Assembly (NCBI RefSeq): GCF_004023625.1
Contig: NZ_RPDJ01000053.1
Coordinates: 1 to 48,734, forward strand
Origin: Streptomyces cavernae
GTDB lineage: Bacteria > Actinomycetota > Actinomycetes > Streptomycetales > Streptomycetaceae
Reading direction: 5' to 3'
Length of the DNA stretch: 48,734 nt
The notes beneath the pieces are model-generated. The model saw nothing but the letters and a program-made list of their open reading frames with translations, was not told the origin of the DNA and did no database searches. A program made the translations under genes and the position numbers. How positions within the stretch are numbered: the first letter of the stretch is position 1; the number at the start of each line of letters is the position of its first letter. Shown piece after piece: positions 32,060-40,537 of this stretch.

Positions 32060-34560
32060 GCCTCCACCTCCTCAACTGCCCCCTTCGGGGCCTTCGCCGG
32101 GCCGATGACGACCAGGGAGCCGGGCTGCGCCCCGGTGTCGGAGGCGACGCCGCCCCCCGCGGAGTTCAGCGGCAGCCACACCACCCGGTCGGGCATCTCG
32201 GTGACCTTCAGCGGGAACTCGACCGCTCCGGAGGGGCCGGTCACGGCGAGGGCGTCGCCGTCCTTGACGCCCGCCTCGGCGGCCGTCGCGGCCGACACGC
32301 GCGCGTAGGCGGCGTGCCGGGTGCCGGCGAGCGCCTCGTCGCCGTCCTGGAGGCGGCCCTGGTCGAGCAGCAGCCGGTGTCCGGCGAGCACGGCCTCTCC
32401 GGCGGCGGGGCGCGGCAGGTGGGTGGCGATCTCCACGGGCCCGGTGGCGTGGGGCCCCGACCAGGCGCCGAGCCGGTTGAGCTCGGCGCGCACGGTGCGC
32501 AGATCGGGCAGTCCCAGGTGGACGTCCATGGCGTCCGCCAGCATCTGCAGCACGCGCGCGTCGGTGGGCGCGAGAGGTCGGGTCATCTGTTCGGGTTTGA
32601 GGGCGGCCTCGAAGAAGCGGGCCCGGCCCTCCCAGTTGAGGAAGGTGCCCGGCTTCTCGGCGACCGCGGCGACCGGCAGGACGACGTCGGCGTGGTCGGT
32701 GACCTCACTGGGCCGAAGTTCCAGCGACACCAGGAAACCGATCTCGGAGAGTGCCGCACGCGCGCGTGCCGGCTCGGGCAGGTCGGCGACCTCTACTCCG
32801 GCCACCACCAGTGCCCCGAGTTCGCCGGTGGCGGCGGCCTCGATGATCTGGCCGGTGTCACGGCCGTAGCGGTGCGGGAGTTGCGCCAGGCCCCAGACGG
32901 CGGCGACCTCGTCCCGCGCGCGCGGGTCCGTGGACGGGCGCCCGCCCGGCAGCAGCGACGGCAGCGCGCCCGCCTCGACGGCGCCGCGCTCACCGGCCCG
33001 GCGCGGGATCCACGCCAGCTGGGCGCCGGTGGCGGTGGCGGTCCGTACCGCGGCGGTGAGCCCGCCCGCGACGCCCGCGAGACGCTCGCCGACGACGATC
33101 ACCGCGCCCTCGGTGCGCAGCGCCTCCGCGGCCAGGCTTCCGTCGTCCTCCAGGCCGACGCCGCTCGCGAGCGCGTCCAGCCATTCGGTCTCGGTGCCGG
33201 GCGCGGCGGGCAGTAGCGTTCCGCCGGCCTTCTCGAGGCCGCGGGTGGCGTGCGTGGCGAGGGCGTAGGTCCGCTGCCCGTGCTGTCGCCAGGCCTTGCG
33301 CAGCCGCAGGAAGACGCCTGGCGCCTCCTCCTCGGCCTCGAAGCCGACCAGCAGCACGGCGGGTGCCTTCTCCAGGGCGGCGTAGGTGACGCCCGTACCG
33401 TCGAGGTCCCGGCCCCGGCCCGCGACCCGGGCGGCGAGGAAGTCGGCCTCCTCACTGCTGTGCACGCGCGCGCGGAAGTCGATGTCGTTGGTGTCGAGGG
33501 CCACGCGCGTGAACTTGCTGTAGGCGTAGGCGTCCTCGACGGTGAGCCGGCCACCGGTCAGGACCGCGGCGCGGCCCCGGGCGGCCGCGAGCCCCCGGGC
33601 GGCGGCGTCCAGTGCCTCCGGCCAGGAGGCGGGCTCCAGTTCACCGGACTCGCCCCGCACCAGGGGTGTGGTCAGCCGGTCCGGACGCTGCGCGTACCGG
33701 AAGGCGAACCGGCCCTTGTCGCAGATCCACTCCTCGTTGACCTCCGGGTCGTTGGCGGCGAGCCGCCGCATGACCTTGCCGCGCCGGTGGTCGGTGCGGG
33801 TGGCGCAGCCGCCGGAGCAGTGCTCGCACACGCCCGGCGAGGAGACGAGGTCGAACGGGCGGGAGCGGAACCGGTAGGCCGCCGAGGTCAGTGCCCCGAC
33901 CGGGCAGATCTGGATGGTGTTGCCGGAGAAGTACGACTCGAAGGGGTCGCCCTCGCCGGTGCCGACCTGCTGCAGCGCTCCCCGTTCGATGAGTTCGATC
34001 ATCGGGTCGCCCGCGATCTGGTTGGAGAAGCGGGTGCAGCGGGCGCACAGCACGCACCGCTCGCGGTCCAGCAGTACCTGCGTGGAGATCGGGACGGGCT
34101 TCTCGTACGTCCGCTTCCTGCCCTCGAACCGGGACTCGGCGTTGCCGTGCGACATCGCCTGGTTCTGCAGCGGGCACTCGCCGCCCTTGTCGCAGACGGG
34201 GCAATCCAGCGGGTGGTTGATGAGCAGCAGCTCCATCACACCGTGCTGGGCCTTCTCCGCGACGGGCGAGGTGAGGTGGGTCTTCACCACCATCCCGTCG
34301 GTGCAGGTGATGGTGCAGGACGCCATGGGCTTGCGCTGGCCCTCCACCTCGACGATGCACTGGCGGCAGGCGCCGGCGGGGTCGAGAAGGGGATGGTCGC
34401 AGAAGCGGGGGATCTCGATGCCGAGCTGTTCGGCGGCCCGGATGACCAGGGTGCCCTTGGGCACGCTGATCTCCACGCCGTCGATCGTCAGCGAGACGAG
34501 ATCTTCCGGCGGGACCGCCGCTTCTCCCCCTCCCGAGGGAGCGCTGGTGGTCACAGTCAT
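32056..34560 (-). CDS. nuoG: NADH-quinone oxidoreductase subunit G
   Basis: An 834-residue electron-wire subunit. Cluster ligands are visible: N1b C54/C65/C68/C82; N5 H116/C120/C123/C129; N4 C169/C172/C175/C219. The extra off-pathway cluster N7 is also present, with C245-x2-C-x3-C252 and C280 after exactly 27 residues, as in E. coli and Thermus. From about residue 290 the protein becomes a molybdopterin-oxidoreductase-like domain that has lost its cofactor role, followed by a C-terminal beta-barrel-like segment (VTGPSGAVEFPLKVTEMPD). ATG overlaps nuoF (ATGA). Confidence 0.97.
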   Translation of the reverse strand: MTVTTSAPSGGGEAAVPPEDLVSLTIDGVEISVPKGTLVIRAAEQLGIEIPRFCDHPLLDPAGACRQCIVEVEGQRKPMASCTITCTDGMVVKTHLTSPVAEKAQHGVMELLLINHPLDCPVCDKGGECPLQNQAMSHGNAESRFEGRKRTYEKPVPISTQVLLDRERCVLCARCTRFSNQIAGDPMIELIERGALQQVGTGEGDPFESYFSGNTIQICPVGALTSAAYRFRSRPFDLVSSPGVCEHCSGGCATRTDHRRGKVMRRLAANDPEVNEEWICDKGRFAFRYAQRPDRLTTPLVRGESGELEPASWPEALDAAARGLAAARGRAAVLTGGRLTVEDAYAYSKFTRVALDTNDIDFRARVHSSEEADFLAARVAGRGRDLDGTGVTYAALEKAPAVLLVGFEAEEEAPGVFLRLRKAWRQHGQRTYALATHATRGLEKAGGTLLPAAPGTETEWLDALASGVGLEDDGSLAAEALRTEGAVIVVGERLAGVAGGLTAAVRTATATGAQLAWIPRRAGERGAVEAGALPSLLPGGRPSTDPRARDEVAAVWGLAQLPHRYGRDTGQIIEAAATGELGALVVAGVEVADLPEPARARAALSEIGFLVSLELRPSEVTDHADVVLPVAAVAEKPGTFLNWEGRARFFEAALKPEQMTRPLAPTDARVLQMLADAMDVHLGLPDLRTVRAELNRLGAWSGPHATGPVEIATHLPRPAAGEAVLAGHRLLLDQGRLQDGDEALAGTRHAAYARVSAATAAEAGVKDGDALAVTGPSGAVEFPLKVTEMPDRVVWLPLNSAGGGVASDTGAQPGSLVVIGPAKAPKGAVEEVEA

Positions 34561-35933
34561 GCGTTCACCTCCGTGCGGTCGGCCCAGGCCGTCGACTTGG
34601 CCGGGTCGAAGGGGCAGCCGCGGCCCGTGATGTGCTCCTCGTACTCCTCGCGGAAGTACTTGAGGGAGGAGAAGATCGGCGAGGCGGCACCGTCGCCGAG
34701 GGCGCAGAAGGACTTGCCGTTGATGTTGTCGGCGATGTCGTTGAGCTTGTCGAGGTCGGACATGACGCCCTTGCCCGCCTCGATGTCGCGCAGCAACTGC
34801 ACCAGCCAGTACGTGCCTTCACGGCAGGGCGTGCACTTGCCGCAGGACTCGTGGGCGTAGAACTCGGTCCAGCGGGTGACGGCCCTGACGACGCAGGTCG
34901 TCTCGTCGAAGCACTGCAGGGCCTTGGTGCCGAGCATGGAACCGGCGGCGGCGACACCCTCGTAGTCGAGGGGGACGTCGAGGTGCTCATCGGTGAACAT
35001 CGGCGTGGACGAGCCGCCCGGCGTCCAGAACTTCAGCCGGTGGCCGGGCCGCATCCCGCCGCTCATGTCCAGGAGCTGGCGCAGCGTGATGCCGAGCGGG
35101 GCCTCGAACTGGCCCGGGTTGGCCACGTGGCCGCTGAGCGAGTAGAGCGTGAAGCCCGGGGACTTCTCGCTGCCCATCGACCTGAACCATTCCTTGCCTT
35201 TTTGCAGAATGGCGGGAACTGACGCGATGGACTCGACGTTGTTCACCACAGTCGGGCAGGCGTAGAGGCCCGCGACGGCAGGGAAGGGGGGACGGAGCCG
35301 CGGTTGACCACGGCGGCCTTCGAGCGAGTCGAGCAGTGCGGTCTCTTCACCACAGATGTACGCGCCCGCGCCCGCGTGCACGGTGAGTTCGAGGTCGAGT
35401 CCGCTGCCGAGGATGTTCTCGCCGAGATAGCCCGCCGCGTAGGCCTCTTGTACGGCGGAGTGCAACCGCCGCAGCACGGGGACGACTTCACCGCGCAGGT
35501 AGATGAAGGCATGCGAAGACCGAATGGCATAACACGCGATCACGATGCCCTCGATGAGGCTGTGCGGATTGGCGAACAGGAGCGGGATGTCCTTGCAGGT
35601 CCCGGGCTCCGATTCGTCGGCGTTGACAACTAGATAGTGAGGCTTTCCATCACCCTGGGGAATGAACTGCCACTTCATCCCCGTGGGGAATCCCGCACCG
35701 CCGCGGCCCCTCAGACCTGAGTCCTTCACATAGGCGATGAGGTCGTCCGGCGACATGGCCAGTGCCTTGCGGAGACCCTCGTACCCCTCGTGCCTTCGGT
35801 AGACGTCCAGCGTCCAGGACCTGTCCTCGTCCCAGAAGGCCGACAGCACGGGTGCGAGCAGCTTCTCCGGACTGGTCTCTCCCCCAGCTTGCGGCTGCGG
35901 GTTGCCCCCGTATTTCTCGGTGGACAAGGTCAT
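34557..35933 (-). CDS. nuoF: NADH-quinone oxidoreductase subunit F
   Basis: The 458-residue NADH dehydrogenase subunit, where NADH reduces FMN. The glycine-rich NADH/FMN site is RGRGGAGFPTGMKW (75-88), the second is GAGAYICGEETAL (188-200), and cluster N3 is held by C364, C367, C370 and C410. The start is set at ATG 35933, whose A is the last base of the nuoE stop (TGATG); GTG 35936 just before it is an alternative. Length is normal for the family. Confidence 0.97.
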   Translation of the reverse strand: MTLSTEKYGGNPQPQAGGETSPEKLLAPVLSAFWDEDRSWTLDVYRRHEGYEGLRKALAMSPDDLIAYVKDSGLRGRGGAGFPTGMKWQFIPQGDGKPHYLVVNADESEPGTCKDIPLLFANPHSLIEGIVIACYAIRSSHAFIYLRGEVVPVLRRLHSAVQEAYAAGYLGENILGSGLDLELTVHAGAGAYICGEETALLDSLEGRRGQPRLRPPFPAVAGLYACPTVVNNVESIASVPAILQKGKEWFRSMGSEKSPGFTLYSLSGHVANPGQFEAPLGITLRQLLDMSGGMRPGHRLKFWTPGGSSTPMFTDEHLDVPLDYEGVAAAGSMLGTKALQCFDETTCVVRAVTRWTEFYAHESCGKCTPCREGTYWLVQLLRDIEAGKGVMSDLDKLNDIADNINGKSFCALGDGAASPIFSSLKYFREEYEEHITGRGCPFDPAKSTAWADRTEVNA

Positions 35934-36796
35934 CACTCCCCCTCCTCGGCGACAGGGCCCGCCGGATGGGCAGGGTCGGAGGCCGATGTGTCCTGCGGCG
36001 CGTCGTGCGAGCTGAGGTGCTCGGTCGGCGACGGCTCGTGCGGCGGCTCGTCCTGCGGTGCCTCGCCGCCGCGCGGATGCACCACGCGCGCGGGTGCGGC
36101 CTCTCCCCTGGCCAGGCGGAGGCCCACCAGCGAAGCGGGTCCGGCACTGCCGGTCGCCTCGACGGCCCCGGGCCGCTCGTCGGGGAAGCCGGCCAGGATG
36201 CGGGCGGTGTCCTTGAAGGTGCACAGGCGCGCACCGCGCGTGGGCTCGACCTCGGCTCCCGCGCGCAGATCGTCCACGAGGCGCTTGGCGCTCTCGACGG
36301 TCTGGTTGTCGAAGAACTCCCAGTTGACCATCACCACCGGGGCGAAGTCGCAGGCCGCGTTGCACTCGATGTGCTCCAGGGTGACCTTGCCGTCGTCGGT
36401 GGTCTCGCCGTTGCCGACGCCCAGGTGTTCCTGGAGGGCGGAGAAGATGGCGTCGCCGCCCATGACCGCGCACAGGGTGTTGGTGCAGACGCCCACCTGG
36501 TAGTCACCGGACGGCTTGCGCCGGTACATGGTGTAGAAGGTGGCCACCGCCGTGACTTCGGCCGTGGTCAAGCCGAGCACCTCGGCGCAGAACTGCATTC
36601 CGGTGCGGGTGACATGGCCCTCCTCCGACTGCACGAGGTGCAGCAGCGGCAGCAGGGCGGAGCGGGAGTCGGGGTAGCGGGCGATCACCTCGCGCGCGTC
36701 CCGTTCCAGCCGGGCTCGGACGTCGTCCGGGTATGCGGGCGCGGGCAGCTCGGGCATGCCCAGGCTGACGCCGCGCTCCGAAGAACTGGTGGTCAC
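35933..36796 (-). CDS. nuoE: NADH-quinone oxidoreductase subunit E with long C-terminal tail
   Basis: A 287-residue thioredoxin-fold subunit carrying the N1a [2Fe-2S] cluster on C104, C109, C145 and C149. The core ends near residue 215. The remaining 70 residues are a proline/glutamate/histidine-rich tail (EAPQDEPPHEPSPTEHLSSH), making it about 120 residues longer than E. coli NuoE (166 aa). GTG overlaps the nuoD stop (GTGA). A start at residue 14 (MPELPAPAYPDDV) is possible but less likely. Confidence 0.95.
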   Translation of the reverse strand: MTTSSSERGVSLGMPELPAPAYPDDVRARLERDAREVIARYPDSRSALLPLLHLVQSEEGHVTRTGMQFCAEVLGLTTAEVTAVATFYTMYRRKPSGDYQVGVCTNTLCAVMGGDAIFSALQEHLGVGNGETTDDGKVTLEHIECNAACDFAPVVMVNWEFFDNQTVESAKRLVDDLRAGAEVEPTRGARLCTFKDTARILAGFPDERPGAVEATGSAGPASLVGLRLARGEAAPARVVHPRGGEAPQDEPPHEPSPTEHLSSHDAPQDTSASDPAHPAGPVAEEGE

Positions 36797-38109
36797 CGGT
36801 CGACGCCTCCCATCACGGGGTCGATGGACGCGACGGCGACGATGACGTCGGCGACCTGGCCGCCCTCGCACATCGCCGCCATGGCCTGCAGATTGGTGAA
36901 GGACGGGTCGCGGAAGTGGACCCGGTAGGGGCGGGTGCCTCCGTCGGAGACGGCGTGCACCCCGAGTTCGCCCTTGGGCGACTCGACGGCCGCGTACGCC
37001 TGTCCCGGCGGGACACGGAAGCCCTCCGTCACCAGCTTGAAGTGGTGGATCAGGGCCTCCATGGAGGTGCCCATGATCTTCTTGATGTGGTCCAGGGAGT
37101 TGCCCAGTCCGTCCGGTCCCAGGGCGAGCTGGGCGGGCCAGGCGATCTTCTTGTCGGCGACCATGACCGGGCCGGGGGCGAGCCGGTCCAGGCACTGCTC
37201 GATGATCCCGAGGGACTGGCGCATCTCCTCCAGGCGGATCAGGAAGCGCCCGTAGGAGTCGCAGGTGTCGGCGGTCGGGACGTCGAAGTCGTACGTCTCG
37301 TAGCCGCAGTACGGCTGTGCCTTGCGCAGGTCGTGCGGGAGGCCGGCCGAGCGCAGGATCGGGCCGGTGGCGCCGAGGGCCATGCAGCCGGCCAGGTCGA
37401 GGTGGCCGATGCCCTGCATACGGGCCTTGAAGATGGGGTTCCCGGTGGCGAGCTTGTCGTACTCGGGGAGGTTCTTCCGCATCTTCTTCACGAACTCGCG
37501 GATCTGGTCCACGGCGCCCGGGGGGAGGTCCTGGGCGAGTCCTCCGGGGCGGATGTACGCGTGGTTCATCCGCAGACCGGTGATCAGCTCGTAGATGTCG
37601 AGAATCTGTTCACGATCCCGGAAGCCGTAGATCATGATCGTGGTGGCGCCGAGTTCCATGCCGCCGGTGGCGATGCACACCAGGTGCGAGGAGAGGCGGT
37701 TCAGCTCCATCAGGAGCACCCGGATGATCGTGGCGCGGTCGGGGACCTGGTCCTCGATGCCGAGCAGTTTCTCGACCGCGAGGCAGTACGCCGTCTCGTT
37801 GAAGAACGACGTCAGGTAGTCCATGCGCGTCACGAACGTGGTGCCCTGGGTCCACGTGCGGTACTCGAGGTTCTTCTCGATGCCGGTGTGGAGGTAGCCG
37901 ATGCCGCAGCGGGCCTCGGTGACGGTCTCGCCCTCGATCTCCAGGATGAGCCGGAGCACTCCGTGCGTCGAGGGGTGCTGGGGGCCCATGTTGACGATGA
38001 GGCGCTCGTCGTCCGCGCGGGTCGCGGACTGGACGACCTCGTCCCAGTCTCCGCCGGTGACCGTGTAGACGGTGCCTTCCGTGGTCTCGCGCGCTGATGC
38101 GGTAGTCAC
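36793..38109 (-). CDS. nuoD: NADH-quinone oxidoreductase subunit D
   Basis: The 438-residue subunit related to hydrogenase large subunits; it forms the quinone-reduction site. MGPQHPSTHG (41-50) carries the quinone-site histidine and RMDYLTSF (96-103) the tyrosine that hold the menaquinone head group, by analogy with Thermus His38/Tyr87. It is a separate protein, not fused to NuoC as in E. coli. GTG start with GGGAGG upstream; 55 bases separate it from nuoC, the longest gap in the operon. Confidence 0.97.
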   Translation of the reverse strand: MTTASARETTEGTVYTVTGGDWDEVVQSATRADDERLIVNMGPQHPSTHGVLRLILEIEGETVTEARCGIGYLHTGIEKNLEYRTWTQGTTFVTRMDYLTSFFNETAYCLAVEKLLGIEDQVPDRATIIRVLLMELNRLSSHLVCIATGGMELGATTIMIYGFRDREQILDIYELITGLRMNHAYIRPGGLAQDLPPGAVDQIREFVKKMRKNLPEYDKLATGNPIFKARMQGIGHLDLAGCMALGATGPILRSAGLPHDLRKAQPYCGYETYDFDVPTADTCDSYGRFLIRLEEMRQSLGIIEQCLDRLAPGPVMVADKKIAWPAQLALGPDGLGNSLDHIKKIMGTSMEALIHHFKLVTEGFRVPPGQAYAAVESPKGELGVHAVSDGGTRPYRVHFRDPSFTNLQAMAAMCEGGQVADVIVAVASIDPVMGGVDR

Positions 38110-38164
38110 TGGGGCCTCCCGAAGGGAGTCGTTGAGGGGTGGCGGTCGGGCGACGGACGGGCGC

Positions 38165-38905
38165 TCATGTGTACGACCTCCGCTGGTCCGGAGCCGGGAT
38201 CTGGGCGCCCTTGTACTCGACGGGGATGCCGCCGAGGGGGTAGTCCTTGCGCTGGGGGTGGCCCTGCCAGTCGTCCGGCATCATGATCCGCGTCAGCGCC
38301 GGGTGGCCGTCGAAGACAATGCCGAAGAAGTCGTACGTCTCGCGCTCGTGCCAGTCGTTGGTCGGATACACCGGGACCAGGGACGGGATGCGGGGCTCAC
38401 CCTCGGGCGCACTGACCTCCAGGCGGATCAGCCGGTTGTGGGTGATCGAACGCAGGTGGTAGACGGCGTGCAGCTCACGGCCCTTGTCGCCGGGATAGTG
38501 CACGCCGGAGACACCCGTGCAGAGCTCGAAGCGCAGCGCGGGGTCGTCGCGCAGGGTCCTGGCGACCGTGAGCAGGTGCTCGCGCTCGATGTGGAAGGTG
38601 AGTTCACCGCGGTCGACGACGGTCTTGTCGATGGCGTTCTCGGGGACGAGACCCTGTTCCTCCAGGGCGCCCTCGAGTTCGTCGGCGACCTCGTCGAACC
38701 AGCCGCCGTAGGGGCGGGAGGCCGGGCCCGGGAGCCGGACGGAGCGGACCAGGCCGCCGTAGCCGGAGGTGTCCCCGCCGTTGTCGGCGCCGAACATGCC
38801 GCGCTGGACGCGGATCTCCTCACCGCGGTCGCCGCGCTGCCCGGGGAGGTTGTCGGCCGCGAGGTCCTTCTCGGGGTTCACACCGTTACCGTTTGCCTCA
38901 CTCAC
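38165..38905 (-). CDS. nuoC: NADH-quinone oxidoreductase subunit C
   Basis: The 246-residue 30-kDa-type structural subunit of the peripheral arm. The signature ERETYDFFGIVFDGHPALTR lies near the C-terminal end, followed by WQGHPQRKDYPLGG. The N-terminal 45 residues (NGNGVNPEKDLAADNLPGQR...) are a low-complexity lead not seen in short homologues. The GTG start overlaps the nuoB stop by four bases. Confidence 0.96.
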   Translation of the reverse strand: MSEANGNGVNPEKDLAADNLPGQRGDRGEEIRVQRGMFGADNGGDTSGYGGLVRSVRLPGPASRPYGGWFDEVADELEGALEEQGLVPENAIDKTVVDRGELTFHIEREHLLTVARTLRDDPALRFELCTGVSGVHYPGDKGRELHAVYHLRSITHNRLIRLEVSAPEGEPRIPSLVPVYPTNDWHERETYDFFGIVFDGHPALTRIMMPDDWQGHPQRKDYPLGGIPVEYKGAQIPAPDQRRSYT

Positions 38906-39456
38906 CGCAGCAGCCCCTTCATCTCGATGGTGGGGAGCGCCCTGAGCGCCGCTTCCTCCGCCTCGCGGGCCGCCTCCTCGGCGTTGACGCCGAGCTTGGA
39001 GGTCTGGATCTTGTGGTGGAGCTTGAGGATGGCGTCCATCAGCATCTCGGGCCGCGGCGGACAGCCGGGCAGATAGATGTCGACGGGGACGATGTGGTCG
39101 ACGCCCTGGACGATCGCGTAGTTGTTGAACATGCCGCCCGAGGACGCGCAGACCCCCATGGAGATCACCCACTTGGGGTTCGGCATCTGGTCGTAGACCT
39201 GGCGCAGCACCGGCGCCATCTTCTGGCTGACCCGGCCGGCCACGATCATCAGGTCGGCCTGGCGCGGTGATCCGCGGAAGACCTCCATGCCGAAACGTGC
39301 CAGGTCGTAGCGGCCGGCTCCGGTGGTCATCATCTCGATGGCACAACAGGCCAGGCCGAAGGTGGCCGGGAAGACGGACGACTTGCGCACCCAGCCCGCG
39401 GCCTGCTCGACGGTGGTCAGCAGGAAACCGCTCGGCAGCTTTTCTTCGAGTCCCAT
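38902..39456 (-). CDS. nuoB: NADH-quinone oxidoreductase subunit B
   Basis: The 184-residue subunit that binds N2, the last cluster before quinone. Its ligands are the adjacent pair C37-C38, C103 (GVCASSGG) and C132 (LPGCPPRPE). The C-terminal 35 residues form a charged helix (NAEEAAREAEEAALRALPTI). ATG start, 15 bases after nuoA. Confidence 0.97.
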   Translation of the reverse strand: MGLEEKLPSGFLLTTVEQAAGWVRKSSVFPATFGLACCAIEMMTTGAGRYDLARFGMEVFRGSPRQADLMIVAGRVSQKMAPVLRQVYDQMPNPKWVISMGVCASSGGMFNNYAIVQGVDHIVPVDIYLPGCPPRPEMLMDAILKLHHKIQTSKLGVNAEEAAREAEEAALRALPTIEMKGLLR

Positions 39457-39471
39457 GCTCTTAAAGGCCCC

Positions 39472-39831
39472 TCAGTCCCATTCCAGGCCGCCCCGCCGCC
39501 ATACGTACGCGTAGGCGACGAAGACGGTGAGCACGAAGAGCAGCATCTCCACGAGCCCGAAAACACCCAGGGCGTCGAACGTGACGGCCCAGGGGTAGAG
39601 GAAGACGATCTCGATGTCGAAGACGATGAAGAGCATCGCCGTCAGGTAGTACTTGATGGGGAAGCGCCCGCCACCGGCCGGCGTGGGGGTCGGCTCGATT
39701 CCGCACTCGTAGGCCTCGAGCTTGGCCCGGTTGTAACGCTTCGGACCGATCAACGTGGCCATGACCACGGAGAAGATCGCAAAGCCTGCCCCGAGGGCTC
39801 CCAGTACGAGGATCGGCGCATACGCGTTCAC
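39472..39831 (-). CDS. nuoA: NADH-quinone oxidoreductase subunit A
   Basis: The first gene of the operon encodes a 119-residue membrane subunit with helices at about 6-28, 62-82 and 89-111. The conserved loop YECGIEP (41-47), which approaches the quinone cavity, and KYYLTAMLFIVFDIE (60-74) are intact. GTG start with GAGGAG directly upstream. Its promoter region holds two of the three Crp-like sites of the gap. Confidence 0.97.
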   Translation of the reverse strand: MNAYAPILVLGALGAGFAIFSVVMATLIGPKRYNRAKLEAYECGIEPTPTPAGGGRFPIKYYLTAMLFIVFDIEIVFLYPWAVTFDALGVFGLVEMLLFVLTVFVAYAYVWRRGGLEWD

Positions 39832-39921
39832 GCTCCTCGCTCCCTTCAGTCGGCGCTGACTGCTGGCGGTTGCGTCGGACTTCTCACCCGCCCCTTACGG
39901 AGCTCTCAAAGATCGCTCACA

Positions 39922-39937
39922 TGTGAAGCAGGTCACA
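39922..39937. promoter_or_regulatory. Crp-like site 1 (nuo promoter)
   Basis: TGTGAAGCAGGTCACA is a perfect TGTGA-N6-TCACA and also fits the Streptomyces pattern GTG-N6-GNCAC. On the other strand its core reads GTGACCTGC. Its centre is about 98 bases before the nuoA start. Confidence 0.65.
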
Positions 39938-39972
39938 AGCCCAACTGCCACGCATCTTATGCCTGTGGGTCT

Positions 39973-39986
39973 GTGATCTGCGACAC
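39973..39986. promoter_or_regulatory. Crp-like site 2
   Basis: GTGATCTGCGACAC fits GTG-N6-GNCAC exactly. It lies 36 bases beyond site 1, centre to centre about 50. Confidence 0.55.
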
Positions 39987-40131
39987 GGGGTACAGCAAGG
40001 ACTTTGTGATCTCCACCACCCGAACAAGGATCATGAAGTCGGATGAGCGACGATCTTCGTACACGAAGCAGTCGCGTGATCACCAAGAGGTGACATTTTC
40101 ATTCATCGCGCCTGGTCGCGGCGGTCTTGCA

Positions 40132-40186
40132 CTATCAAGCGTCATGCCGTAGGGGCAAATTGGCGCTGGACCAGATCCCTTGATAG
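40132..40186. promoter_or_regulatory. Long-spaced inverted repeat CTATCAAG/CTTGATAG
   Basis: The 8-base arms are perfect and 39 bases apart. The interval contains a small TGCC/GGCA hairpin. It could be a looped operator or part of a structured leader for the NlpC/P60 transcript. Confidence 0.38.
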
Positions 40187-40283
40187 GGGGTCCCGTTCAC
40201 ACGCGACAGGGAGGGCGCGGCGGGCTGCGGACGCGTGCACGCGTTCACGAGCGCCGCGCACCGCCCGGAAGGGTGACCTTTCC

Positions 40284-40297
40284 GTGACCTGCGCCAC
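40284..40297. promoter_or_regulatory. Crp-like site 3 (NlpC/P60 side)
   Basis: GTGACCTGCGCCAC fits GTG-N6-GNCAC and shares GTGACCTGC with sites 1 and the one before the CHRD gene. It is about 247 bases before the NlpC/P60 start. Confidence 0.58.
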
Positions 40298-40537
40298 ATC
40301 GAATGTCACGGATCAGAAACCGGGCTTGGCCAACGAAGTCATTGAATGGTAAGTGCGCGGCAAATCGGGCGAATTATTGAAAGCCCGTGATCACAGCCTT
40401 GTCGAGGGGTGTCCACATTGTCCGCTATGGCGTCAATAAGGAACCGTAGGCGAGGGATTTCGGAGGTCGATTGAACAACTGTGGCGCAGGACACGTTTCT
40501 TGAAGGTATGGAGGAGCCCCTGATACCGGTTGGACTC

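Larger units (their letters stand above)
39832..40537. promoter_or_regulatory. 706-base divergent control region, nuo operon / NlpC-P60 gene
   Basis: No gene is seen. The region is less GC-rich than its surroundings between about 39940 and 40130. It contains three Crp-like sites, the long-spaced inverted repeat at 40132-40186, a CGGGC/GCCCG hairpin around 40367-40390 and GTGATCAC twice (about 40077 and 40387). Exact promoters could not be placed. I looked for a c-di-AMP riboswitch, known before some Streptomyces cell-wall hydrolase genes, and did not recognise one. Confidence 0.55.

Noticed and set aside
23700..34900. Long open frames on the plus strand opposite the nuo genes, some over 500 codons
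   Set aside because: They are the complementary frames of high-GC coding DNA, rich in Arg, Asp and Gly, without family resemblance. The nuo genes on the other strand explain the region fully.
40132..40537. c-di-AMP (ydaO-type) riboswitch before the NlpC/P60 gene
   Set aside because: Such switches precede some Streptomyces cell-wall hydrolase genes, but I could not find the conserved core sequences or the expected stems here.
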